DNA from: Streptomyces albofaciens JCM 4342
GTDB taxonomy: Bacteria > Actinomycetota > Actinomycetes > Streptomycetales > Streptomycetaceae
NCBI RefSeq assembly: GCF_008634025.1
Contig: NZ_PDCM01000002.1
Coordinates: forward strand, 1,054,001-1,118,000
Length of the DNA: 64,000 nt
Reading direction: 5' to 3'
The notes beneath the pieces are model-generated. The model was not told where the DNA came from. It ran no database searches and saw only the letters and a list, made by a program, of their open reading frames with translations. This document shows, in pieces, positions 25,052 through 32,272 of this stretch. Both the position numbers and the translations under genes were made by a program. Position 1 is the stretch's first letter, and every line of letters begins with the position of its first letter.

Positions 25052-25090
25052 CAGGCGCCGGGAAGCCACGAGGAGTACCGCGCGCCGGGG

Positions 25091-26212
25091 TCAGGCGGTG
25101 GCCGACAGCGTCCCAGCAGGCCTACGGGCCTCCTCCGCCGTCTCGTACGGCACCGCGTCGTCGTCCGGGACCAGGCCCCACCACCAGGAGATGACCGGGA
25201 TGTCCAGGGGCGCGCGGCTGTTGTCGGTGGGCGTGGAGCGCAGCGTCGAGGGCAGCCGGGCCGGGTCGTCCGGAGTGGTGTAGCGCCGGGAGGTGATGCC
25301 CCAGTCCTGTGACCCGCGGATGAATGTGCCCAGGTTGTGCAGGTACTGGCGCAGCTGCGGGCTGCCCTGCTGCCGCAGGTGCGCGCTCAGCCGCATGAAC
25401 AGCGTCATCACACGGTCCCGCTGGGCGATCGCCGCGGTCAGCGCCTCGTCCTGGGAGATGCCGTACTCGTTCTGCAGCACCTTCAGGACATTGAGGTAAT
25501 AGCCCGTCCCGCGGCTCTCCTTGTGGTGGGAGAAGATGTCGTTGTCCCAGGTGATGATGAAGGAGGCCATCTCGGCGGCGGCGCGCACGGAGGTGTGCTC
25601 GCGCTCGTGCGGCTGGAGTTCGTAGCCGTGCCCCATCTCCAGCATCGGCAGCACGACCGAGGTCGCCCCGTCGTACAGGCGCATCAGGGTGTAGTCGGGC
25701 AGGCTCGGCACGGCGCCGGAGCGCCGGTAGGACGCCTCCCACACGACCGAGAAGAAGTACTCGCGCAGGGCGTCGATCCAGCGCGCGGCCTGGCCCGCGG
25801 TGCCGTACCGGGACACCCGGTGCCGCAGGTCGCGCAGCCCCTCGGCGAGGCTGTCGCCCGGCAGGGTCGGCGACTCGGGGTTCTGTGCGACGCGCAGCAG
25901 CCGGTGCAGTACGCCCGTCAGCTCCCCCGGGTCGTGCCCGAGGTCGCTCTCCTCGCAGTAGCCGTCGTCGACGCCGAACAGCCACAGTACGAAGTCGGCG
26001 AGCAGGGAGACGACCTCCTCGCGGCCGTCGGGCAGGATGCGCGCGGCGAAGCCGCCGATCCCATGGGTGACCAGGCGCCCGCGCAGTTCGTCGGAGCCTA
26101 TGGAGAACCGTTTCGCCCAGGCCGTCGTGCGGGCTTCGATCTCCAGGTGCCGGGGATGGAGGGCGGGGGGAAGGGGCGACCAGGTCGGCGGAACGGTCAG
26201 CTCGGGTCCCAC
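25091..26212 (-). CDS. Class I terpene synthase
   Basis: A 373-residue terpene cyclase. The Asp-rich motif is VDDGYCEE (about residues 80-87) and the second metal site is NDIFSHHKE (about 220), matching N-D-x-x-S-x-x-x-K-E. The C-terminal RY pair (SRRYTTP) is present. Such enzymes ionise prenyl diphosphates with Mg2+ and cyclise them. The DDxYCE spelling recalls 2-methylisoborneol synthases, but the long Pro-rich N-terminus of those is absent. I use the GTG at 26212, placed after a GGTGG; an ATG at 26290 would add 26 residues with no ribosome binding site. A methyltransferase gene is divergent. Confidence 0.88.
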   Translation of the reverse strand: MGPELTVPPTWSPLPPALHPRHLEIEARTTAWAKRFSIGSDELRGRLVTHGIGGFAARILPDGREEVVSLLADFVLWLFGVDDGYCEESDLGHDPGELTGVLHRLLRVAQNPESPTLPGDSLAEGLRDLRHRVSRYGTAGQAARWIDALREYFFSVVWEASYRRSGAVPSLPDYTLMRLYDGATSVVLPMLEMGHGYELQPHEREHTSVRAAAEMASFIITWDNDIFSHHKESRGTGYYLNVLKVLQNEYGISQDEALTAAIAQRDRVMTLFMRLSAHLRQQGSPQLRQYLHNLGTFIRGSQDWGITSRRYTTPDDPARLPSTLRSTPTDNSRAPLDIPVISWWWGLVPDDDAVPYETAEEARRPAGTLSATA

Positions 26213-26289
26213 GCGTGACCACCTCTCAGCATCGGCACGGCACGGTCGACCAGGATACGGAATCAGGCAGTCCGATTCTTGACTGATCA

Positions 26290-26304
26290 ACTATGGCGCA
26301 TAGT
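26290..26304. promoter_or_regulatory. 15-bp palindrome ACTATG-GCG-CATAGT
   Basis: A perfect inverted repeat with 6-bp arms sits in the AT-richer intergenic region upstream of the terpene synthase and methyltransferase genes. It is placed like an operator for the terpene synthase. No regulator is adjacent. Confidence 0.4.
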
Positions 26305-26493
26305 ACGCACCCCGGGGTCCTGATCCAATAGCGTCTTGGTGTCTATGACAAGTTTCTGGAGGGCCGGCATCCGGTTCCCTCGGCACCGGCCTTCCGCACC
26401 ACTCACAGCGGGCCGGGCGGCCCGTATGCCGGGCAGCGGGCCCACGGGCCCTGACGGGGCATCGGCCGCGGACCGCGCACGGACGGAGGCACT

Positions 26494-27309
26494 GTGACGA
26501 TCTCCACGCCCTTCGACGAGGCGGAGCGCCGGGCCTGGGCCGGGCGGGCCGCGGCGTACGAACGGAGCTTCGCCCCGCTCTGCGCCCACCCGGTACCCGC
26601 GCTGCTCGACGCGGCAGAGTTGCGCCCCGGCCTGCGCGTGCTCGACGCCGGAACCGGAACCGGCGCCGCCGCCCGTGCCGCTGCCGACCGGGGCGCCGCG
26701 GTGACGGCCGTGGACGCGGACCCCGGCATGGCCGCTCGCGCGGCGGAGACCGCCCCGGACGCGGCCGTGTACGTCGCCGCGCTGCCCCGCCTCCCCTTCG
26801 CCGACGGCCGTTTCGGCGCCGTGGTGGGCAATTTCGTCCTCAACCACGTCGGACGCCCCCGCGCGGCGCTCACCGAACTGCGCCGGGTCACCCGGCCGGG
26901 CGGCCGGATCGCGCTCACCGTCTGGGCGACCCCGCCGGCGCCCGGCCAGGCCCTGTTCGGCCGCGCCCTTCAGGCCGCGGGCGTCTCCCGGCCCGCCGGA
27001 CTGCCCACGCTCGCCCCCGAGGACGACTTCCCGCGTACGGAAGGGGGCTTCGCCCGCCTGCTGAGCGAAGCGGGCCTCACCGGCGTCCGCTGCGAGACCC
27101 TTGCCTGGGAGCACCGGACCACGGCCGAGCAGTGGTGGAGCGGGCCCGCCGCCGGGGTGGCGTCGGTTGGGCGGATCCTGGTGAGCCAACCGCCCGAGGT
27201 CGTCACCGAGGCCAGACGTCAGTACGACGCTCTGTGCGCGGAGTTCACGGGCCCGGACGGGCTGCTCGCGCTCCCCCACACCGCCCTGCTGACCTGCGGG
27301 CGGACATGA
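26494..27309 (+). CDS. SAM-dependent methyltransferase (class I, type 11)
   Basis: A 271-residue methyltransferase. Motif I is LRVLDAGTGTGAAARA (about residues 47-60), followed by AVDADPGM (acidic loop) and LPFADGRFGAVVGNFVLNHV. The GTG start has GGAGG six bases upstream. It is divergent from the terpene synthase, 282 bp away; a functional link (methylating a prenyl diphosphate or terpene) is possible, but the sequence looks like a general small-molecule methyltransferase. Confidence 0.85.
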   Translation: MTISTPFDEAERRAWAGRAAAYERSFAPLCAHPVPALLDAAELRPGLRVLDAGTGTGAAARAAADRGAAVTAVDADPGMAARAAETAPDAAVYVAALPRLPFADGRFGAVVGNFVLNHVGRPRAALTELRRVTRPGGRIALTVWATPPAPGQALFGRALQAAGVSRPAGLPTLAPEDDFPRTEGGFARLLSEAGLTGVRCETLAWEHRTTAEQWWSGPAAGVASVGRILVSQPPEVVTEARRQYDALCAEFTGPDGLLALPHTALLTCGRT

Positions 27310-27328
27310 GCACAGTCCCGGCGCCACA

Positions 27329-28216
27329 TCACGCGGCCCCCGGCAGGAAGTCCCGCAGATGCGCGAGCAGCGCCTCCGGCGCCTCCTCCGCGATGAAGTG
27401 CCCGCACTCCGGGATCTCGGCGCCGGTGACCTGCTCCGGACGGGCCGAGTGGTCCCGCCAGATGTCCAGCGTCGGCAGTCGCGCGGGCAGGCCGGCCGCT
27501 CCCCACAGGGCCAGTACGGGTACGGTCAGCAGCCGCCCCTCGGCGAAGTCCGCGTCGTCCAGGGCGGTGTCGGCCTCCACGGCCCGGTAGTCGTCGAAGC
27601 CCGCGCGCAGCGCGCCGGGGCGGGAGAACGCCGCCACGTACGCGTCCACGGCCTCGTCGGTCAGCGCGTGCCGGTTGTAGGTCCAGCGCTCGAAGAAGTA
27701 CTCCAGGTAGCCGCGCACGTCCTGGCCGGCCAGCCGCTCGGGCAGGTCGGGCTGGAGGTGGAAGAACCAGTGCCAGTACCCGGAGGCGATGGTCGCGTCC
27801 ACCCGGCGCATCACCTCGCGGGTCGGCACGATGTCCAGGACGGCGATCCGCTCCACCTGTTCGGGCCGGTCCAGCGCCCAGCGGTGGGCGACCCGCGCGC
27901 CCCGGTCGTGCCCCACGACACTGGCCCGGCCGAAGCCCAGCGACTCGACGAGACCGGCCATGTCGGCGGCCATCGTCCGCTTGTCATAACCGGCCGTCGG
28001 CTTGTCGCTGCGGCCGTAGCCGCGCAGGTCGGGCGCCACCACGGTGTGATGGCGGGCCAGTTCGCCGAGGACCGGCCACCAGCAGCGGGAGGTCTGCGGC
28101 CAGCCGTGCAGCAGCACGACCAGCGGCCCGGAGCCCGCCCTCGTGTAGTGCAGCCGTACGCCGTTCACCTGGGCCACGCCCGTGGTCGTACCGCCTGCGG
28201 TCGTACCGTCCGCCAC
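27329..28216 (-). CDS. Alpha/beta hydrolase, fluoroacetate dehalogenase/epoxide hydrolase-like
   Basis: A 295-residue alpha/beta hydrolase with an aspartate nucleophile in VVGHDRGARV, oxyanion motif HGWPQTS and catalytic His in ECGHFIAEE. YWHWFF and VLDIVPT match what I recall of fluoroacetate dehalogenases, where His-Trp of YWHW hold the halide. Asp nucleophiles are typical of haloacid/haloalkane dehalogenases and epoxide hydrolases. I chose the GTG at 28216 because GGGAGG lies six bases upstream; TTG at 28247-28249 and GTG at 28238-28240 are weaker. It is divergent from the CGNR regulator, sharing an operator-like palindrome. Confidence 0.85.
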   Translation of the reverse strand: MADGTTAGGTTTGVAQVNGVRLHYTRAGSGPLVVLLHGWPQTSRCWWPVLGELARHHTVVAPDLRGYGRSDKPTAGYDKRTMAADMAGLVESLGFGRASVVGHDRGARVAHRWALDRPEQVERIAVLDIVPTREVMRRVDATIASGYWHWFFHLQPDLPERLAGQDVRGYLEYFFERWTYNRHALTDEAVDAYVAAFSRPGALRAGFDDYRAVEADTALDDADFAEGRLLTVPVLALWGAAGLPARLPTLDIWRDHSARPEQVTGAEIPECGHFIAEEAPEALLAHLRDFLPGAA

Positions 28217-28279
28217 CTGTTGCCTCCCACGCAGTTCCACAGCCGACAAAGCGCCGGGCCGCTCCCCGGCCCGCGCCGC

Positions 28280-28302
28280 ACTAACCCTCTCAGGGGGTTA
28301 GT
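28280..28302. promoter_or_regulatory. Operator-like inverted repeat ACTAACCC-N7-GGGTTAGT
   Basis: Perfect 8-bp arms with a 7-bp spacer lie 13 bp before the ATG of the CGNR regulator and about 65 bp upstream of the divergent hydrolase. The position overlaps the expected promoter, so it probably mediates autoregulation and control of the hydrolase. Confidence 0.65.
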
Positions 28303-28314
28303 ACAGTGGCAAGC

Positions 28315-28923
28315 ATGTCGAGCGATGACGTGTGGTCGCGGTGCGGCGGGCGGCTGTGCCTGGATTTCGTCAACACGCTGCGGGACCGGGCGCGCGTACC
28401 GCGCGAGACGCTGGCCGTGCCGCAGGACCTGCGACGGTGGCTGGAGTGGACGGGAACGACCGCCCCGGCCCGCCCGGCGGCGCGGGACGCGGACGCGCTC
28501 GACCTGGCGCGGAAGCTGCGCGACGCGCTGGACCGGGCGGTGCTCGCGGCGGCCGACGGCGCGCTCCCCGCCCCCGCCGACCTGGCCCTCCTCAACAGCA
28601 CAGCGGCCGCCCACCCACCTCCCGCCCCTCAACTCACCGTGCTCAACGGCAAGTTGATGCCCACCACCACACCCGCCCCGGCCTCCGCCGACCTGGCCGC
28701 GGGCCTCGCCCTGGTCGCGCAGGACGCGGTGGCACTTCTGCCCTCGCCCGAAGTCCGGCGGGTGCGCGTGTGCGGCGCGGACGGCTGCGCCCTGCGCTTC
28801 GTCGACCGCTCCCCCGCGCACAACCGCCGCTGGTGCTCCATGGAGCGGTGCGGCAACCGCGCCAAGGCCCGCCGCCATCTGGCACGGACGGGGCGTTCAC
28901 CCCGCGCGGACGGCGGTGGATGA
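28315..28923 (+). CDS. CGNR zinc-finger transcriptional regulator (ABATE domain)
   Basis: A 202-residue protein. The N-terminal part (GGRLCLDFVNTLRDR) begins an ABATE-type ligand domain; the C-terminal part contains VCGADGCALRFVDRS, RRWCSMERCGNRAKARRH, the CGNR zinc finger with four cysteines. These proteins are stress-type transcription regulators. A palindrome lies immediately before the gene. The next gene starts 7 bp after the stop, and the divergent dehalogenase-like gene is a probable target. Confidence 0.9.
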   Translation: MSSDDVWSRCGGRLCLDFVNTLRDRARVPRETLAVPQDLRRWLEWTGTTAPARPAARDADALDLARKLRDALDRAVLAAADGALPAPADLALLNSTAAAHPPPAPQLTVLNGKLMPTTTPAPASADLAAGLALVAQDAVALLPSPEVRRVRVCGADGCALRFVDRSPAHNRRWCSMERCGNRAKARRHLARTGRSPRADGGG

Positions 28924-28930
28924 CGGCGCG

Positions 28931-29545
28931 ATGGAGACCTCCGTGCTGGTCCCGGCCGGACCGGTGCTGCTCGTCGGAGCGCCGGCCGCCGGGAAGAGCG
29001 CCTTCGCCGGGGCACTGGTCGCCCAGGGCCGGCTGCCCGCCGCGGCCGTGGTGTCGAGCGACGCCATCGCCGAGGAGCTGTTCGGCCCCGGTGCCGACCG
29101 GGGCACGGTCGGCGCGCAGGTCTTCGAGGAGCGCGACCGCCGGGTCGCCGAGCGGCTGCACGAGGGGCGCACCGCCGTGATCGACGCGACGAACGTCCTG
29201 CCCCGGGGCCGCGAACGGCTGCCGGCCATCGCGCGAAAGTCCGGCGCCCCGGTCACCGCACTGCGCTTCGCGCTCCACGAGCCGGTCCTGCTCCTCCAGA
29301 GCCGCGAACGCGCCACACGCATCCCGGACGCGCGGATCCACGTCTACGCGGCCCTGCTCCGCGACACCGCCGACGCCCGCCGTCTCCTGACGGAGGGCGT
29401 CAGCGCCGTCCACGAGGTTCCGGGCCGCGCGCAGGGCGTGAGGGCGGCCGAGGCCGCGCGGCGGTTCCGGTTCGAGGGGTGCGAGTGGCGCGAGGAAGGA
29501 CGACGGCCGGCGGGCACGGCGAATGACGCCGATACGCCACCGTAG
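28931..29545 (+). CDS. P-loop polynucleotide kinase-like ATPase
   Basis: A 204-residue kinase with Walker A GAPAAGKSAFA (about residues 17-27), VVSSDAIAEELFG and AVIDATNVLPRGRERL. This is the layout of the 5'-kinase domain of polynucleotide kinases and related phosphotransferases, where SSD/D..R contact the acceptor. GTG at 28916 is an alternative start overlapping the CGNR stop. A HAD phosphatase resembling the Pnkp phosphatase domain is encoded convergently 53 bp away. The RNA/DNA end-healing role is inference. Confidence 0.75.
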   Translation: METSVLVPAGPVLLVGAPAAGKSAFAGALVAQGRLPAAAVVSSDAIAEELFGPGADRGTVGAQVFEERDRRVAERLHEGRTAVIDATNVLPRGRERLPAIARKSGAPVTALRFALHEPVLLLQSRERATRIPDARIHVYAALLRDTADARRLLTEGVSAVHEVPGRAQGVRAAEAARRFRFEGCEWREEGRRPAGTANDADTPP

Positions 29546-29598
29546 CGACGCGACCGGTAAACCGTGCACCGCCCGGGACGCGCCGCCTCCCTACCGCC

Positions 29599-30111
29599 TC
29601 AGGTCCGCCCCTCCCGCTCCTGCGCGTCCTTCAGTTCGGCGGAAGGCGCCGCCCAGCGGGCCCGTACGACCGGGAAGCCCGCCTGTTCACAGGCGGCACA
29701 GACCAGTTCGTCGTCGTCCACGACATGGCGTACGTCGCGGCCGCCCGCGAGGCGGCGCAGCAGTTCCAGCTTGGTGTGGCGGGCCGGGCGCCGGTCGTTG
29801 TCCGGGCGCATGTACAGGCGGCCCCCGGGCAGGCCGTGCCGGTCGAGCCAGGCCAGGGTGTCCCGGCGGCAGCGCTCGGGACGGCCGGTGAGGTAGACGA
29901 TCTCGCAGTCCTCGGCGCTCTCCCGGGCCAGCGCCACGCCCGGCGCGAGCGGCGGGTCGTCGGGCGCCGCCGCGAAGAAGCCGTTCCAGTCGCGTGGCCT
30001 GCGCTCCAGGAAGTGCTGGCGGTGCGCGGTGTCGGCGAGCGTGCCGTCCAGATCGAACACCGCCAGGGGCCGCGCCCCCGCGCCGCGCCCGCCCCGTCCC
30101 GTTCTCGTCAT
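29599..30111 (-). CDS. HAD-superfamily phosphatase, Pnkp phosphatase-domain-like
   Basis: A 170-residue HAD enzyme. Motif I is VFDLDGTLADT, motif II is VYLTGRPE, and HVVDDDELVC gives the acidic motif IV. HRQHFLERRPRDWNGFF after motif I and the small cap-less size match the 3'-phosphatase half of T4-type polynucleotide kinase-phosphatases. AAGGGG precedes the ATG. It is convergent with a kinase resembling the other half of such enzymes. Upstream lies a 650-bp region with tandem repeats. Confidence 0.75.
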   Translation of the reverse strand: MTRTGRGGRGAGARPLAVFDLDGTLADTAHRQHFLERRPRDWNGFFAAAPDDPPLAPGVALARESAEDCEIVYLTGRPERCRRDTLAWLDRHGLPGGRLYMRPDNDRRPARHTKLELLRRLAGGRDVRHVVDDDELVCAACEQAGFPVVRARWAAPSAELKDAQEREGRT

Positions 30112-30200
30112 CGCGCCCCTTCGTTCCCGTACCGGCGGCCGAGTGGATCGTACGGGAGGCCGGCCGGCGCGGCACTCTTCTGCTGCGCGTGGGCATTGCC

Positions 30201-30283
30201 CTGGCCGGGGCGGTCCTTGACGGGACGGTCCTGGCCGGGGCGGTCCTCGACGGGACGGTCCTGGCCGGGGCGGTCCTCGCCGT
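30201..30283. repeat. 30-bp tandem repeat, about 2.8 units
   Basis: CTGGCCGGGGCGGTCCT recurs at 30201, 30231 and 30261, exactly 30 bp apart, separated by a (T/C)(T/G)GACGGGACGGTC half that is itself similar to the first half. It lies upstream of the HAD phosphatase gene. Confidence 0.8.
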
Positions 30284-30337
30284 CCAACTGGCGGTGGAGG
30301 CCTCCTGATGTCGTACGGCTTGTGGGGGGAGGCCGGG

Positions 30338-30518
30338 CGCGATGGACACCGTACGCCCGCAGAGGGGCGCCGACCGGGTGGACACCGTACGACCCGCAAA
30401 GGGACACCGGCGATGGAGACCGTACGGCTCGTAAAGGGACACCGGCCGGTGAAGGCCGTACAGCCGAAGCGACACACCGGCCCGGTGGAAGCCGTACAGC
30501 TGAAGCGACACACCGGTC
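30338..30518. repeat. 36-bp tandem repeat array, five units
   Basis: The core CCGTAC occurs at 30349, 30385, 30420, 30456 and 30492 (spacings 36, 35, 36, 36), each followed by a similar half ending in GACACC or ACACACCGG. The units drift in sequence along the array and there are no unique spacers, so it is a tandem repeat and not CRISPR. The 35-bp step breaks any reading frame. Confidence 0.75.
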
Positions 30519-30769
30519 CGCACCTGACCGCATCTCAAATTCGCACAAAGAATCGAAGCAATCGCACCTTCTTCCTCCCCGAAAACTCCCAGGCAGCAGT
30601 GGCCGCAGCGGCCCTCCGGGCGGCCCGGCACCGGTATGTGCCCTCGCGCGCGGACGCCGGGCCGACGAGAATGTGCCCTTGAGCGCACCGCCCGCACCCG
30701 ATTGGGTGGAGGGCGGCCATTCCGCCGCCGGACGGCAGCCGCCGTCCCGGCCCGAAGGAGTTGGAGCCC

Positions 30770-32272
30770 ATGCCTGCACGTCCGTCGGTCACGGAGGCGG
30801 AGCTGGAGGCCCACTTGCGGGGCATCTGCTTCAAGACCGGACCACCCCGCCACATAGGCGTCGAGATCGAATGGCTCGTGCACGACGCCCGCAACCCCCG
30901 ATGTCCCGTCGACCCCGTACGACACCGCGAAGCGGCCACCGCACTGCGTGCCCTCCCCCTGCGGTCGGCCCTCACCTTCGAACCCGGCGGACAGCTGGAG
31001 CTCAGCTCGCTGCCCGCCGCCTCCCTCACCGCCTGTATCGAGGCCGTCTCGGCCGACCTGGCCCTGGTGCGCCCCGCCATGCGGGAGCTGGGCCTCGGCA
31101 TGGCGGGCCACGGCCACAACCCCTGGCACCCGCCCCGGCGGGTCCTCACCGATCCCCGGTACAACGCCATGGAGGCGTACTTCGACCGCTGGGGCCCGGC
31201 CGGCCGGTCCATGATGTGCGGCACCGCCTCCGTACAGGTCTGCGTGGACGCCGGCCACGAGGAGCCGGGCCCGCTGGGGCTCGGCCGCCGCTGGAGACTG
31301 GCCCACCTGCTGGGTGCGGTGCTGGTCGCCGCCTTCGCCAACTCGCCGGTCAGCGAGGGCTGCCCGACCGGATACCGCTCCACCCGCCAGGTGGTGTGGT
31401 CGCAGATGGACCCGGCCCGCACCCTCGCCCCGCCGGACGGCCCCGACCCGCGCACCGCCTGGGCCGGGTACGTACTGGACGCGCCCGTGATGTGCGTACG
31501 CAGCGACGACGGCCCGTGGGACGCGCCCGAGGGGCTGACGTTCCGCGACTGGATCCGCACGGGCGCGCCGCGCCCGCCCACCGAGGAGGATCTCGACTAC
31601 CACGTCACCACGCTCTTCCCGCCCGTACGCCCGCGCGGCCACCTGGAACTGCGCATGATCGACGCGCAGCCGGGGGACGGCGGCTGGATCGTGCCGCTGG
31701 CCGTCACGGCCGCGCTGTTCGACGACCCCGGGGCCGCCGAGAGCGCGTACCGCGTGGTCAAGCCGCTCGCGGAGACGGCCGGCGCGCGGCCGGCGCCGCG
31801 CAACCCGCTGTGGCGGCACGCCACCCGTGGCGCGCTGAGCGACCCCGAGCTGCACGCCGCCGCGCTCGCCTGCTTCACCATCGCGCAGGAGGCGCTGCCC
31901 CGGCTGGGCGCCTCGGCCGAGGTGACCGGCGCGGTCGCCCGGTTCACCGAGCAGTACGTGGCGCGCGGACGCTGCCCGGCGGACGACCTGCTGGACGGGG
32001 CGTACGCGGACGGGGCGTACGCGAACGAGGCGCACGCGGACAGCACGCATGCCGACGAGGCACACGCGGACAGCACGCGCGCGAACGAGGCACACGCGGA
32101 CAGGACGCGCGCGAACGAGGCGCACGTGGACGAGGCCGCCCCCGCCGCGCCGCAGGCCCGGCCACCCGTGCCCGCGCCCGAACCGCCCGTGCCCGCGCCG
32201 CCCGCCGGGTCACCGGCAGCGCCGTACGCCGCGTACGAGGACGAGCTCACCCCTGGGAAGGACAGCCTGTGA
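30770..32272 (+). CDS. egtA: EgtA, glutamate-cysteine ligase of ergothioneine biosynthesis
   Basis: A 500-residue protein. The GCS2-like core contains HIGVEIEWLVHD, LTFEPGGQLELSSLP and GLGMAGHGHNPW, the family's ATP/Mg and glutamate-binding segments. EgtA makes gamma-glutamylcysteine, the sulfur donor for EgtB. I use the ATG at 30770 with GGAG nearby; an in-frame TTG lies three codons earlier. After about residue 400 the conserved domain ends and a low-complexity tail follows: 10-residue repeats (ANEAHADSTR-like) and a Pro/Ala-rich linker, absent from typical EgtA. The stop overlaps the egtB GTG. First gene of egtABCD. Confidence 0.93.
   Translation: MPARPSVTEAELEAHLRGICFKTGPPRHIGVEIEWLVHDARNPRCPVDPVRHREAATALRALPLRSALTFEPGGQLELSSLPAASLTACIEAVSADLALVRPAMRELGLGMAGHGHNPWHPPRRVLTDPRYNAMEAYFDRWGPAGRSMMCGTASVQVCVDAGHEEPGPLGLGRRWRLAHLLGAVLVAAFANSPVSEGCPTGYRSTRQVVWSQMDPARTLAPPDGPDPRTAWAGYVLDAPVMCVRSDDGPWDAPEGLTFRDWIRTGAPRPPTEEDLDYHVTTLFPPVRPRGHLELRMIDAQPGDGGWIVPLAVTAALFDDPGAAESAYRVVKPLAETAGARPAPRNPLWRHATRGALSDPELHAAALACFTIAQEALPRLGASAEVTGAVARFTEQYVARGRCPADDLLDGAYADGAYANEAHADSTHADEAHADSTRANEAHADRTRANEAHVDEAAPAAPQARPPVPAPEPPVPAPPAGSPAAPYAAYEDELTPGKDSL
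32021..32140 (+). repeat. 30-bp in-frame tandem repeat in egtA
   Basis: Four units begin at 32021, 32051, 32081 and 32111 (GCGAACGAGGCGCACGCGGA-like), exactly 30 bp apart. They encode four decapeptides of the form A(N/D)EAH(A/V)D(S/R/E)xx in the C-terminal tail of EgtA. Shorter GCGTACGCGGACGGG repeats precede them. Confidence 0.9.

Larger units (their letters stand above)
30112..30769. other. Repeat-rich intergenic region before egtA
   Basis: This 658-bp stretch has no convincing gene. It holds two tandem arrays (30201-30283 and 30338-30518), then an AT-richer segment near 30530-30590 (CTCAAATTCGCACAAAGAATC) that probably contains the egt promoter, then the egtA ribosome binding site. Reading frames crossing the arrays lack the strong third-position GC bias of real genes here. 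Confidence 0.6.

Noticed and set aside
30338..30518. CRISPR array
   Set aside because: Units abut with no unique spacers and drift in sequence; no cas genes are present. It is a plain tandem repeat.
30308..30682. A 124-codon plus-strand ORF with GGAGG before its ATG
   Set aside because: It runs through the 36-bp array, whose 35-bp step shifts the frame of the repeat, and codon third positions lack the usual GC bias. GGAGGCCTCC there is better explained as a palindrome.
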